64,000 nucleotides of DNA from Gammaproteobacteria bacterium (GCA_022447525.1 JAKVBA010000004.1:1-64000); one strand, 5' to 3'; positions 30,435 through 40,559 are shown, numbered from the stretch's first letter. Program-made: numbers and translations. Notes: generated by a model from the sequence alone, not told the origin.

Positions 30435-33005
30435 ATGCCAAAGACTCAGACACGAACTGTTAAAGGTAAAGGATTTTTCTACAAAAACGTTTGGATCAGT
30501 CAATGTGCGGATGTACCAACCGCGACCATTAATAAAGGCTTTCATCCAATTGGCTTTTTAACAAAGCTAATAACGCTTGCTCTCTTTTTATTCCTCACTT
30601 TTGCTGCAAATAGCCTTTATGCACAGGTTTCTCTCGACCAGAGAAAAATGGCTGCCGTAATGGTGATTATTAAAACGTTGTTATTGGAAGAGGAAACAAA
30701 CATTTCTCTTGCTCTCAATGGTTATCAATCAACCCCTAGGTCAATATCCAATCTATTAAATATAGACTTAGATACCCAGTCTCAAGATGTCGAATTTTGC
30801 TTTGTTGTCTCAGCTAACATACCCCTACCCAATGAAGCTATAACACTTACAATCAATGGTGCACAGCAGCTTGGCGACAGCTCCCTAGTGACCGGAGAAA
30901 ATTGTTACTCAATACCACTAGCATCCCAACAGCAGGACAATACTGCTGTGTTTAATGTCCAATCTGGTGCCCTCTTAAATATATCTCATATGGGCATAGA
31001 TCCAAGTTCTCAGAGCTTTCTAGGGCTTACGAGTTTGACTCGAAGTTCTTGGGATGAAAGGGCAGTAAGGAAGGTATTGAAAGTATTTGCGTTCGGAGGA
31101 CACGCACGGTCAGAGCAAATAGCCTTATGGGCTAATATGAGGCCCAGGGATGCGATTGAGCAAATGCTAAACTTTGATCAGCACAATGCAAGGCTATCGC
31201 CGTTAACTGTTGGAGAGCGATATGCTGAACCAGCCACTTCGCATGGAACCATCACAGAATTCTACGATCATATCGGTTCACAGACTGCTGATACACCAAT
31301 TCCGTTGCCTGAACGAGAGTATCTTGGTACCGACGGTTATCGCTTCCCCTCTACATTCGGTCGAATGGTTGTAATGCGGGGCTTAAACCCGTTTAGACAG
31401 CGCATTGGTTTTTTTGAGACCAACTATCATATGGCCACTAATCGATCGGCAAACGTCGAACGACGCCAGATGCTCAGATATTACGACGATATAATGGCCG
31501 CACACGAGCAACGTGTTCCTTACCATGAGGTGATTGGAGTCGCTGCTAAATCCGCCGCAGTAGCAATGCAATATGGGCATCGCCGTAATATATGTAGAAA
31601 CTATTATATCAATAGCGAGGGCGAATGTAGGCTCGGTTGGCAGGCAGACCCAAATAGTTGCGAATTTGAGGGTAATGCTGATTTCGCAAGAGAAATTCAT
31701 CAACTCTTTTACGGCATCTTCGGCACCAACGATCCAACTCATGAGGATGTCACCATTGAAAACACTGCTCGTATGTTAACCGGAATGGATGTCGAATTTA
31801 TAGAGGATTTTGGATTTAGTACCGAGGTTGACTTCAATACATGTCAGCACCACCGGGATAGTTTTGGCCCTCTGAGGATTCTTGGTCAAGACATAAGCGG
31901 AATGGATGCGGCTGAAAAGATAGATCGTTTGATGCCTATTTCTATTCAGCATGAGGAAAGCTTGTTTAATTTACCAGTTTATATAATAAGCACCCTGGCC
32001 GATAATAACTTAACCGAAATTAAAAGAAGTCAGTTAAGAGCGGCGTGGGCAGCCTTAGGTGCGAATAAAGACTTCTTGACCTTCATACATGCTTATGCGA
32101 TCTCTGATTTGTTACACGACTTGGATCATGTAAAGTTTTTCAGTAGTTTTGAGCGAGCCTATTACCAAGCCAACAAATTTAATATAGACAATATCGAAGC
32201 CTATTTAAGTAACGATGGCAGAGCGGGGAGGGGTTTTGATGCTGTCATCGAGGGTGACAATGCGGGCGAAGTCTTTAGACCACTACATAATGTATTCGGG
32301 GGTCAAACGTCTCTAGAGGCCTCTGACTCAGCGTTGGTATTTGAACGGAACTATAATAGAAATGCTACCCGAGAGTCGTGGCAATTCAGAGCAGAGCTGC
32401 CATCTTATTGTCGCGATTGCGATCAAGGGTTACCTTGGTTTAAAGAGTGGTCGAAGGTCATACCGCAACAAAACGGTGGTTACTCTGCAGGTTATGTGGC
32501 CGAGTGGTTATGGATGCATGTCGTGGGTAATCTGGATAACTTTACGGAACTAGAGCGGAGTCAACTGGTGGCGATATTAGGAGCAGTTCGCCTTCCGCCG
32601 GTTGGAGGTGAGGAACCAAGTTGGAGATTGGATGATGAATATACCTATTTTGACCTAAACGGTTTACTTTGCATCAGGGAAGATCGAATAGATCAAGGTT
32701 TTGCGAATAATAGTTTAGCGGATTTAATGAGCTATGAAGGCTGGGACGAGTATTGTCGTCACAACAATGGGGCCTATTCGCAGATTGAAGTCGACGCATT
32801 TAATTTCACTTTTACTGGACAACAATTGCGTGATAGCGATGAGGATCCATTTCCATATTTTAGAAGTTTGATAGACGAGCTCGCTGCTGCCGAGGTAGGG
32901 CTAGATCAAACAGACGATATTCGACGTAGACGGGCAAATGAGCGTGTACAAGCGGCACTCGCTTTTATTTTTGCTACGCCATTCGTCTTTGCAGAAGGCC
33001 AGTGA
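30435..33005 (+). CDS. Secreted DUF1800-domain protein
   Basis: About 856 residues from the ATG at 30435; the track starts at an upstream TTG. The signal segment is unusually far in (TM near residues 45-63, ending SLYAQ), so the true start may be later. The long C-terminal part (from about residue 200: KVLKVFAFGGHARSEQ, AARMLTG-like FENTARMLTGMDV and VFAEGQ end) fits DUF1800, a family of exported proteins that almost always lies before a DUF1501 gene. The DUF1501 gene follows 12 bp later. Function unknown. The family is often found in polymer-degrading bacteria. Confidence 0.85.
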   Translation: MPKTQTRTVKGKGFFYKNVWISQCADVPTATINKGFHPIGFLTKLITLALFLFLTFAANSLYAQVSLDQRKMAAVMVIIKTLLLEEETNISLALNGYQSTPRSISNLLNIDLDTQSQDVEFCFVVSANIPLPNEAITLTINGAQQLGDSSLVTGENCYSIPLASQQQDNTAVFNVQSGALLNISHMGIDPSSQSFLGLTSLTRSSWDERAVRKVLKVFAFGGHARSEQIALWANMRPRDAIEQMLNFDQHNARLSPLTVGERYAEPATSHGTITEFYDHIGSQTADTPIPLPEREYLGTDGYRFPSTFGRMVVMRGLNPFRQRIGFFETNYHMATNRSANVERRQMLRYYDDIMAAHEQRVPYHEVIGVAAKSAAVAMQYGHRRNICRNYYINSEGECRLGWQADPNSCEFEGNADFAREIHQLFYGIFGTNDPTHEDVTIENTARMLTGMDVEFIEDFGFSTEVDFNTCQHHRDSFGPLRILGQDISGMDAAEKIDRLMPISIQHEESLFNLPVYIISTLADNNLTEIKRSQLRAAWAALGANKDFLTFIHAYAISDLLHDLDHVKFFSSFERAYYQANKFNIDNIEAYLSNDGRAGRGFDAVIEGDNAGEVFRPLHNVFGGQTSLEASDSALVFERNYNRNATRESWQFRAELPSYCRDCDQGLPWFKEWSKVIPQQNGGYSAGYVAEWLWMHVVGNLDNFTELERSQLVAILGAVRLPPVGGEEPSWRLDDEYTYFDLNGLLCIREDRIDQGFANNSLADLMSYEGWDEYCRHNNGAYSQIEVDAFNFTFTGQQLRDSDEDPFPYFRSLIDELAAAEVGLDQTDDIRRRRANERVQAALAFIFATPFVFAEGQ

Positions 33006-33017
33006 TAGGAGAACTTC

Positions 33018-34661
33018 ATGAATAGACGTCAATTTTTACACACCGCGCTTTGTAGTTCTCTCGTTTACGGATTTGGTGGGATACCAGGAATAAGCAGAGA
33101 TTCTTTTGCGGCTTTTGAACCAGTTCAAGAAAAGTTACTGGTAAATCTATTCTTATCTGGCGGCCCAGATATCAGACACTTTATTGTTCCGGCGTACGAC
33201 AGTAACCCTGATAGCGTTGGAAATAAATACTGGAAACATCGATGGCGGGCTCATAATCTAAGCGAAGACCCTGCAACTTGGCAGCAGCGTTGGGAAACCG
33301 ACTTTTATCCTATTACGGTGGGTGGAGAGAACTGGAATAGCGGTTTAGCTAATATCGCACCGGATAATCGCAATAACGGCGTCACCTTTGGAATTTGGCG
33401 CCACGCTGGCTGGCTTATCGATATGTTTAGAGCCGGTAATGTCGCAATGGTCTGTAATGTTGCTGGTGGGCGCGATCGGGCACATGATTTGTCGAGTTTA
33501 AAGATGCACCAAGGTAACTTATTGTCCGGCATTAATGATGCGGATAGATCTGGTTGGGGAGGGCGCCTCGCTCGTTCAGCCAATGGTAACAGCATAGCGA
33601 TTACCAACTCTCCTCTTCCGTTCACCTTTGGGCCCGTTGGTACACCCGGCAACTACAACCCTGACGCGATAGATAACCAATTCTTAGTATCTGTGCAAAA
33701 CTCTCGAGAGATGGGGTTGAACGAAGCCAATCTGGATGATGATCAACTTTATAGACCTCAACACCGAATGGCACGCGCCTTAAAAAACTACTATCAAGGA
33801 TTACGGCAAGAAGAAATCGGAAACACCTATGAAAAATTTCGTGATCACGAACAAAAAGTGCGATTTTTTGGAGAGCTAATTAGAGATCGACTGTCAGATT
33901 TACCCGAGCCTGATTTGATCAGATTGCTCAGAACTACCCAAGATGAAAACAACCAAGATATTCTAATAAATGGGCAAATAGCAAACCCTGGCGGCGATGG
34001 TGAATCTCGCCGAATCTTGCACAGTGGATACAACTTTGGATCGCAGATTCGAAATCTATACGATGTACTAGCAGCTAACGATTTACTGAACGTAAGAACT
34101 GTATCAATGGAATACGGGGGGTGGGACAGTCACGGTGATCAAAGGCAAAATGAAGCAAATCCAGACATCAATGATCCAAATGTACAAAGAGGTATCGAGA
34201 ATGGATTTAAGGACATCTTTGGTGGTCAATTTGGAGAAAACCCCAATGATTCAAACGCCCTACACTCTGGTTTTTCATCGCTATGGGCAAGCTTGAACAC
34301 GGTAGATCGTCAAAAAATAGTGTTGACTATTTCTGGCGAATTTGGGCGTCAAATCCGTGACAATGGGGATGCAGGAACTGACCATGGGGTCGGCAATATC
34401 ATGTTCATTATAGGAGACGAGGTTAATGGCGGTATCTACGGAGAGCTTTTTCAAGACGCAGAAGTTGATAAATACGATAACCTAGCTTTACGCACTCCCG
34501 ATATAGAAGGCCTAACCGATTTAGACCCCTTATTTGCTCGAGTTTGCGATTGGGTACAACCATCCTCTGGAACTCAGGTATTCCCGCGGACAAACGGCAG
34601 TTACTCTGGCGTGACCCCGATCCAAGAGATATCAGGAATGTTCTCGAACCTTATGGTTTAG
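33018..34661 (+). CDS. DUF1501-family protein with Tat signal
   Basis: 547 residues. N-terminal RRQFLHTALCSS is a twin-arginine signal, so the protein is probably exported folded. The body has DUF1501 features: FLSGGPDIRHF, SLKMHQGN, EYGGWDSHGDQ and ISGEFGRQ near the end. The fold is related to alkaline-phosphatase-like sulfatases, but the catalytic nucleophile was not identified and function is unknown. It lies between the DUF1800 and haem-c dehydrogenase genes; start GAGAAC-AACTTC.ATG has a moderate ribosome site. Confidence 0.87.
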   Translation: MNRRQFLHTALCSSLVYGFGGIPGISRDSFAAFEPVQEKLLVNLFLSGGPDIRHFIVPAYDSNPDSVGNKYWKHRWRAHNLSEDPATWQQRWETDFYPITVGGENWNSGLANIAPDNRNNGVTFGIWRHAGWLIDMFRAGNVAMVCNVAGGRDRAHDLSSLKMHQGNLLSGINDADRSGWGGRLARSANGNSIAITNSPLPFTFGPVGTPGNYNPDAIDNQFLVSVQNSREMGLNEANLDDDQLYRPQHRMARALKNYYQGLRQEEIGNTYEKFRDHEQKVRFFGELIRDRLSDLPEPDLIRLLRTTQDENNQDILINGQIANPGGDGESRRILHSGYNFGSQIRNLYDVLAANDLLNVRTVSMEYGGWDSHGDQRQNEANPDINDPNVQRGIENGFKDIFGGQFGENPNDSNALHSGFSSLWASLNTVDRQKIVLTISGEFGRQIRDNGDAGTDHGVGNIMFIIGDEVNGGIYGELFQDAEVDKYDNLALRTPDIEGLTDLDPLFARVCDWVQPSSGTQVFPRTNGSYSGVTPIQEISGMFSNLMV

Positions 34662-34685
34662 TTTCTTAAGCTTGTTCTCAGTTAA

Positions 34686-36530
34686 ATGTTAAAGGTGGTA
34701 ATAAGATTTGTGGTTTGTCTGCTTTGCATCTTCATCGGTGTATTGGGTTCAGCGCAAGCACGAAATGAATATCTGGGTTGGTGGGCAGAGGTCTATACAA
34801 GTTCAAACGCTAATCAGAGTGCTTGTCAACTTTGTCACGAGCGCACTGGTGGCGGCAACGGCTGGAATAAGTATGGTTGGTCATTGCGTAGTGCGTTAAA
34901 CATGCAGAGTGCACCGGAGTCGATTTTAAAAGGCGCGCTTGATGACGTACAAAATGTAGACGACGGCAACGGTTCTAGCTATTTAATGCAAATAAACAAT
35001 GATGCACAACCTGGATGGTTTGTAGGGAATAACAATAGAATCCGCTCGGTGGGAATAGATGATAATGGGCAACCGATAGCTATAGAGAAGTTTATCGACG
35101 CTGGTGATGTACAACCCTGTGGTATTTTTATTGATCCACCGAATTCATCGGATGCCCAAGAAATTAAGAGGGTACAAACATGCTCAACTGTTAATCCAAT
35201 AGACTCAACTATCGACAAAGCTGGACCCAAAGTACGATTAGATGTTGTCGCTGGCGGGTTTACAGCGCCTTTATCGGCCGTATCGGCGCCCGGACAGAGC
35301 AATATTATATATGTTGTAGAACAAGGTGGCTTGATCTGGCGCGTCGATCTGCAAAACAATTCAAGAAGAGTTTTTTTAGACTTTTCAGGAGAGTTAGTCA
35401 CTAACTTTGGGCAGCTCTCTGGTGGCTACGATGAGCGCGGTTTGTTGGGTTTCGCTTTTCATCCTAACTTTGCCAATAACAACCTAATTTACACCTATAT
35501 ATCGACTAATTTTGATGCTAGTCAGATTGACTTCAGTACACTAGGCATAGGAGAAACTGCTGATCACATGAGTGAAGTTGCCGAATGGGTGGTGACCAAT
35601 CCGGCGGATGTGAGTAGTTCAGCGGGTAGTAAACGCAGGCTGTTGGCGGTGGCTCAACCGCAGTCTAATCATAACGGCGGTATGTTAGCTTTTGGACCCG
35701 AGGGATATCTGTACATCGCGTTAGGCGATGGAGGTGCAAGTAACGATGCCGGAGATGGGCATGGTGTGGAAGGTAACGCTAGAGACAATACCAATATACT
35801 TGGGTCAATATTGCGAATAGATATAGATCATGCCACGCCAGCTAATGGACGATACGCTGTGCCGGTAGACAACCCTTTTGTCGGTAGTCTAGGCGCAGAC
35901 GAGATATATGTTTATGGATTAAGGAACCCCTATCGCTTTAGTATAGAAGGCACCGGTGCGCAAGCCAGATTGTATATTGGGGATGTTGGTCAGGACGCGA
36001 TTGAAGAGCTAAATCGAATACCACTTGACCAAGGCGGAGCTAATTTTGGTTGGAATTATAAAGAGGGTAGCTTTTTCTTTTCTGTTATTGGCGGTTCAAG
36101 CTTCGTCAGTCCAACACCACCATCCGGTGTTGTTATTCCTGCATTAATAGATCCAGTTACTGAATATGATCATAATGAGGGGATCTCAATAATAGCTGGC
36201 TATAATTATGATGGTAATGATATTCCTGAGCTCTCGGGCAGCTATATTTTTGGCGATTGGGGTCGTAGTTTTGTAAATCCTGATGGCCGTTTGTTTTTTC
36301 TCGACCCAAGCGACCAAATAAGAGAATTGGATTTAGTTAATCCGCTGAATATTCATGTCACCGGTTTTGGTCGCGACTCGCAAGGAGAAGTTTACGTGGT
36401 GGGATCGACCGGTTTTAGCGTCAACTCTCAAGGTCAAGGATCTTTATTGAAGCTAGCACCGGTAACGGATGATGAAATATGCACGCCCATCAGAGCAAAA
36501 AATGGAAAGGTTGCTCTAATTTGTCTATGA
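34686..36530 (+). CDS. Haem c plus sugar/sorbosone-dehydrogenase (NHL/GSDH) protein
   Basis: 614 residues. A signal peptide (end near AQA-RNE) is followed by a CQLCHE haem-c motif (residues 47-51) and then the GSDH beta-propeller (from about 180): HNGGMLAFGPEGYLYIALGDGG, LRNPYRFSIEG and YIGDVGQDAIEELN. This looks like a PQQ-type soluble aldose dehydrogenase fused to a small c-type haem segment that would take the electrons. No pqq genes lie in the window, so cofactor use is inferred. It is the last gene of the DUF1800-DUF1501 module. Confidence 0.85.
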   Translation: MLKVVIRFVVCLLCIFIGVLGSAQARNEYLGWWAEVYTSSNANQSACQLCHERTGGGNGWNKYGWSLRSALNMQSAPESILKGALDDVQNVDDGNGSSYLMQINNDAQPGWFVGNNNRIRSVGIDDNGQPIAIEKFIDAGDVQPCGIFIDPPNSSDAQEIKRVQTCSTVNPIDSTIDKAGPKVRLDVVAGGFTAPLSAVSAPGQSNIIYVVEQGGLIWRVDLQNNSRRVFLDFSGELVTNFGQLSGGYDERGLLGFAFHPNFANNNLIYTYISTNFDASQIDFSTLGIGETADHMSEVAEWVVTNPADVSSSAGSKRRLLAVAQPQSNHNGGMLAFGPEGYLYIALGDGGASNDAGDGHGVEGNARDNTNILGSILRIDIDHATPANGRYAVPVDNPFVGSLGADEIYVYGLRNPYRFSIEGTGAQARLYIGDVGQDAIEELNRIPLDQGGANFGWNYKEGSFFFSVIGGSSFVSPTPPSGVVIPALIDPVTEYDHNEGISIIAGYNYDGNDIPELSGSYIFGDWGRSFVNPDGRLFFLDPSDQIRELDLVNPLNIHVTGFGRDSQGEVYVVGSTGFSVNSQGQGSLLKLAPVTDDEICTPIRAKNGKVALICL

Positions 36531-36604
36531 ATTGATAAAGGTTTCTTAGTCGAAAGCTTCGAGATAAACTACCAATAAGTAAATTTTTCAATAGGCACAT
36601 TTTC

Positions 36605-37345
36605 ATGTCAAAGATTGCTTTGATAACCGGAGCTTCGGTGGGTATTGGGGCAGCAACCGCTAGGGCGCTTGATTGTTTAGGTTATTCCCTCGTTCTAATG
36701 GCGAGACGCAGGGATAAGCTTGAAAACTTAGCTCAAGACTTAAGCAGCACACCCATTATTATCGAATGTGATGTAACTGATCAGCAGCAGTTATTAAGCA
36801 AATTGAACGAAATACCCGTGGTTGATGTGTTAGTGAATAATGCCGGCTTAGCATTAGGTCTGGAATCAGCAGACAAGACCAATTGGGATCATTGGGATAC
36901 CATGATTCAAACCAACTGTACCGCCTTAGCGTTTCTTACTCGGCAGCTGTTGCCGGGAATGGTGGAACGGAACCAAGGCCATATCATCAATATGGGCTCG
37001 ATAGCAGGCACATATGCATACAAAGGCGGTAATTGTTATGGTGCCACCAAGGCGTTTGTAGAGCAGTTCTCAATGGGTTTGAGATCCGACTTATTGGGGA
37101 CTGCGATCAAAGTAACAAACCTCGAGCCCGGGTTGATTGGTGGAACTGAATTTTCAAACGTAAGATTTGAAGGGGACGATGCCAAGGCAGACGCAACTTA
37201 CCAAAACTGTCAACCTATGACGGCAGAGGATATAGCCAACACCGTGGCTTGGTTGGTAGAGCAACCCCCTCATCTGAACATTAATAGAATAGAAATGATG
37301 CCGGTATGTCAGGCACCAGCCGGGTTAGCGGTCGATAAAGGCTAG
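36605..37345 (+). CDS. Short-chain dehydrogenase (YdfG-like)
   Basis: 246 residues. NAD(P)-binding TGASVGIG, NNAGLAL, the catalytic Ser in MGSIAG, and YGATK are all in place. The ARRRDKL pattern favours NADP. Closest to the YdfG / 3-hydroxy acid dehydrogenase type, which oxidises serine-like 3-hydroxy acids. The ribosome site is weak. The neighbours give no pathway hint. Confidence 0.9.
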   Translation: MSKIALITGASVGIGAATARALDCLGYSLVLMARRRDKLENLAQDLSSTPIIIECDVTDQQQLLSKLNEIPVVDVLVNNAGLALGLESADKTNWDHWDTMIQTNCTALAFLTRQLLPGMVERNQGHIINMGSIAGTYAYKGGNCYGATKAFVEQFSMGLRSDLLGTAIKVTNLEPGLIGGTEFSNVRFEGDDAKADATYQNCQPMTAEDIANTVAWLVEQPPHLNINRIEMMPVCQAPAGLAVDKG

Positions 37346-37381
37346 ACAGCACTATATTTTATTGATTTACAGGCAAGCTGA

Positions 37382-37579
37382 TTAATCAAGCAATTCAATG
37401 CGCGAGATAACCGCTAAGTCAACAATTTTGCGGCTGCCCGATTCAGCACACAGGATGGTAACAAATCGTCCATCTCTAATTACGCTGGTCACGGTGCCAG
37501 AAGTGATTCGAACAACGTCTTTTATCTGTGAGAAAGTGTAGGCGTTACCTACTTTTATATCTGAAGAGTCAACTACCAT
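37382..37579 (-). CDS. Small protein of unknown function after sulfite-reductase cluster
   Basis: 65 residues from the ATG at 37579 (MVVDSSDIKVGNAY). The track extends it to a TTG at 37702, but that extension overlaps the 33-residue ORF in another frame and is unlikely. The C-terminal part looks like a small beta barrel (GTVTSVIRDGRFVTIL). Not recognised. It is the last ORF of the cysI-led minus-strand group, so a link to sulfur or redox metabolism is possible but not shown. Confidence 0.55.
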   Translation of the reverse strand: MVVDSSDIKVGNAYTFSQIKDVVRITSGTVTSVIRDGRFVTILCAESGSRKIVDLAVISRIELLD

Positions 37580-37605
37580 AAATTTATTTCGCGTGTGTAT
37601 TCCAT

Positions 37606-37707
37606 CTAATTTTCTTTGTTTGATTTTACTACTAGGTAAACTAGATACACGGGTAAAGCAAACACGAAGAAAATAATAGCGATCTTCAATAGTGTAGTCC
37701 AATCCAT
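37606..37707 (-). CDS. 33-residue membrane protein
   Basis: A short ORF missed by the track: MDWTTLLKIAIIFFVFALPVY begins it, and a single membrane helix (about 8-27) is followed by a Lys-containing tail. No clear ribosome site. It lies 20 bp after the thioredoxin-like gene on the same strand. It may be a small membrane accessory of the cluster, or chance. Conservation in relatives would decide. Confidence 0.45.
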   Translation of the reverse strand: MDWTTLLKIAIIFFVFALPVYLVYLVVKSNKEN

Positions 37708-37727
37708 TTTGTTATTAGGGGAAATAT

Positions 37728-38027
37728 TTAAAGTGCGACTGTGTTTATGCTAAAGCCCTTTTCAGCCATGAATTTCTTAAATTTGAAGTATATTTCGAAA
37801 GCCGTGATTTCTCCGTCATCTTCAACTAGAAAAAATGGTGCACGTTCGATGGAGTGTTCTTTGGCTAGACGCATCCCTTCCGAGTCAGGATTACGCTCAT
37901 CAGCGATAGCGATATGATTAATATGTTCGATTAAGCCCTCGCTGGTCAAGCGATCAGACACTTCAGCGCACTTTTTACACATTTCGCCGTTAGCGAGTAT
38001 CTTTTTCACAAAAGTAATATGAATCAT
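37728..38027 (-). CDS. Small thioredoxin-fold protein
   Basis: 99 residues. A CxxC motif (MCKKCAE, about residue 17) follows a short beta strand, and a cis-Pro loop-like ERAPFFLVEDDGE is in place, both typical of the thioredoxin/glutaredoxin fold. It follows the DUF934 gene by 14 bp. Inferred to deliver reductant or handle sulfide or thiol chemistry for the sulfite reductase; the substrate is unknown. Confidence 0.75.
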   Translation of the reverse strand: MIHITFVKKILANGEMCKKCAEVSDRLTSEGLIEHINHIAIADERNPDSEGMRLAKEHSIERAPFFLVEDDGEITAFEIYFKFKKFMAEKGFSINTVAL

Positions 38028-38041
38028 ATTGAGATCAACTG

Positions 38042-38650
38042 TCAGTGGATGGCACGTCGGCGAGAAAAAATGTTTTTAGCGCCATCAGCTGAGGGCTGGT
38101 AAACCTCACTAAACTCACCAAACGCCCTCAATGCTGTTTGCAAGTCTTCTGTGTCGGGCAGCTCAAAGGCATTGCAGCCAACGCGGGTTAAAAAACCTAA
38201 TTGATCGAACTTCACATCGCCTATGGCTCTGATTTGGCCTTTGAAACCCAAACGAGTGCGTAGTTTGTAGGCGTGAGAGTACGCTTGTCCATCAACATGA
38301 TTCACAAACGGCAATACAATTATGTCGATATCGCTTAAGGTCTCAGCAATATCTTCAGGGTGCTCATCAACACCTATTTGAACCGCGATTAAGCCTTCAC
38401 GAGATTTGATGGCGTCGATTTCTTCTAACCAAAGATTCAATGGCACGCTTACTTGTGTGGCGGGTAGATCGGTGACTTTTAGCTCTTCTGTCTCTGCTAT
38501 GTGCACTATGAAGTTATCAACGATTTTTTGGTCAACAATAGCTTTGGCCGAGGCCATATTTTGTTGGATTCGGGAAGGAGTCGCTTTGGGTCGACTTTTC
38601 TTGCTGCGATCCGCTACATTTTTTGGGGAGAGATTCTTTTCAACAGACAT
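38042..38650 (-). CDS. DUF934 protein (sulfite-reductase partner)
   Basis: 202 residues. DUF934 features include the VPLNLWLEE, GVDEHPEDIAETL and final LGFLTRVGCNAFELP segments. Members lie next to ferredoxin-type assimilatory sulfite reductases in many proteobacteria and are thought to act in sulfite reduction. The start overlaps the cysI stop (TAATG), indicating translational coupling. The N-terminus is Lys- and Arg-rich and likely disordered. Confidence 0.88.
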   Translation of the reverse strand: MSVEKNLSPKNVADRSKKSRPKATPSRIQQNMASAKAIVDQKIVDNFIVHIAETEELKVTDLPATQVSVPLNLWLEEIDAIKSREGLIAVQIGVDEHPEDIAETLSDIDIIVLPFVNHVDGQAYSHAYKLRTRLGFKGQIRAIGDVKFDQLGFLTRVGCNAFELPDTEDLQTALRAFGEFSEVYQPSADGAKNIFSRRRAIH

Positions 38651-40308
38651 TAGTTGACCTCCGCGTAAACACGCTCTTTAAACGGTTCTACACCAACGCG
38701 TCGGAAAGTGTCCAGCAAACGCTCATCATCCTCTCGTTGCTCACGGTATACATGAAGAATATCTGAAACCGCATCACCAACTTTGTCTTTGGCGATAGCT
38801 GGTCCTAGGCGGGTACCCAGTTCGGCCTTGTTGCTGGCGTCGCCCCCAACGGTCAGTTGGTACCACTCGACGCCTTTTTTGTCTACGCCGAGCACGCCAA
38901 TATGACCGACATGATGATGACCACAGGCGTTCATGCAACCAGACATCTTTAGCTTTACTTCACCGATATCATATAGCTCATTAAAGTCAGTAAACTTTTC
39001 GTTGATCTGCTTGGCAATAGAAATAGAACTAGCGTTCGCTAATGAGCAGAAGTCCAGACCTGGACAGCAAATCATATCGTTTACCGAACCAATGTTTGCT
39101 GTGGCTAGGCGTTGAGCATCGAGTGCCCTCCAAACCTCGAGCAGGTCTTGCTCTCGTACGTCGGCCAGCACCAAGTTCTGCTCATGAGTAGAGCGAATTT
39201 CACCAAAAGAATACATGTCAGCAATATCTGCAACCGCGTCCATCTGCTCGCTAGTAATATCGCCGGGTGCTACTGCATGTTCCTTTAACGAGATATTAAC
39301 GATGCGGTACCCAGTTTGACGATGCTCTACGGTGTTATTGTTGTACCAATCTTTGAAACGGCTGTCTAAGCTTAGCCATTTCTCTATGCGTGAATCGCCT
39401 TCTTGTAATTCTTCGTAATCGGGGAGCGGAAAAAATTCTGCCATGGTGTCAAAATCGACATCGTCAAGCTTCAAATCACCGTCCTTTTGGAACTGCCATT
39501 CGGCTTCCACTTCGTCGCGAAAAGCATCGATGCCCATCGCGTTAACCAAAATCTTGATCCTTGCTTTGTATTTATTGTCTCGTCGCCCGTGTAGGTTATA
39601 TACACGAAGAATTGCATCGCAGTAGGACAGAATGTCGTCACGAGGTAAAAACTCCTTGATAATTTTGCCAATTACCGGTGTGCGACCTAATCCGCCGCCG
39701 ACGTAAACTCGAAAACCAATCTCCTTAGCTTCATTATGAACGACTTCTAGGCCAATATCGTGAAACTGAACCGCAGCGCGATCTTCTGTAGCGCCAGTCA
39801 CCGCGATCTTAAATTTTCGTGGTAACCAATAAAATTCAGGGTGCAAGGTAGACCATTGGCGGATAATCTCGCAATAAGGTCGAGGGTCGATAATCTCATC
39901 GCTCGCAACGCCAGCATACTGATCTGAGGAAATGTTACGGATACAGTTACCACTGGTTTGGATAGCGTGCATTTCTACGTCAGCCAATTCGTCTAGGATA
40001 TCCGGAACATCAGCTAGTTCAGGCCAGTTGTATTGAATGTTCTGTCGCGTGGTGAAATGGCCATAGCCTTTGTCGTACTTGCGAGCAATACGCGCCAACG
40101 TCCTCATTTGTGTTGAATTAATCAGTCCGTAAGGGATTGAGACACGCAACATGTGCGCATGGATTTGCATGTATAAGCCATTGCGCAGCCTCAAAGGTTG
40201 CAGATCCGCAGCAGTAAGTTCACCTTTCAAGTGACGATTTACTTGGTCGCGAAATTGCGCGACGCGCTCTTTAACAATGGTTTTATCAACCGAGTCATAC
40301 TTATACAT
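38650..40308 (-). CDS. cysI: Sulfite (nitrite/sulfite) reductase, sirohaem type
   Basis: 552 residues. Two ferredoxin-like half-domains surround the sirohaem / 4Fe-4S site; the cluster Cys are in CCPGLDFC and GCMNACGHH. It reduces sulfite to sulfide for cysteine synthesis. Partner DUF934 and small thioredoxin-like genes follow. No flavoprotein cysJ lies here, so the electron donor is more likely ferredoxin. ATG start with AAGTATGA-type context. Confidence 0.93.
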   Translation of the reverse strand: MYKYDSVDKTIVKERVAQFRDQVNRHLKGELTAADLQPLRLRNGLYMQIHAHMLRVSIPYGLINSTQMRTLARIARKYDKGYGHFTTRQNIQYNWPELADVPDILDELADVEMHAIQTSGNCIRNISSDQYAGVASDEIIDPRPYCEIIRQWSTLHPEFYWLPRKFKIAVTGATEDRAAVQFHDIGLEVVHNEAKEIGFRVYVGGGLGRTPVIGKIIKEFLPRDDILSYCDAILRVYNLHGRRDNKYKARIKILVNAMGIDAFRDEVEAEWQFQKDGDLKLDDVDFDTMAEFFPLPDYEELQEGDSRIEKWLSLDSRFKDWYNNNTVEHRQTGYRIVNISLKEHAVAPGDITSEQMDAVADIADMYSFGEIRSTHEQNLVLADVREQDLLEVWRALDAQRLATANIGSVNDMICCPGLDFCSLANASSISIAKQINEKFTDFNELYDIGEVKLKMSGCMNACGHHHVGHIGVLGVDKKGVEWYQLTVGGDASNKAELGTRLGPAIAKDKVGDAVSDILHVYREQREDDERLLDTFRRVGVEPFKERVYAEVN

Positions 40309-40559
40309 GTCTATTTTATCTATGCATAGTTTGTTATATGGGAAGCATCCCTATGTTTGTCGGGACTATACCGCTCGCTGCTTATAAAACGAAGTAATAA
40401 CGGCTTATATGGTTATAAGTCAATGTGTCTTGCTTAGTAATTGTAATAATGAATGTTTATTTAAAGGTATGGGATTGTCACGGAAGTTGAAATTGATCTG
40501 CTCTATAGTAAGCCGGATTACATCGTGACTTCATACACCTAAAATTGGGCTTAATCAGA

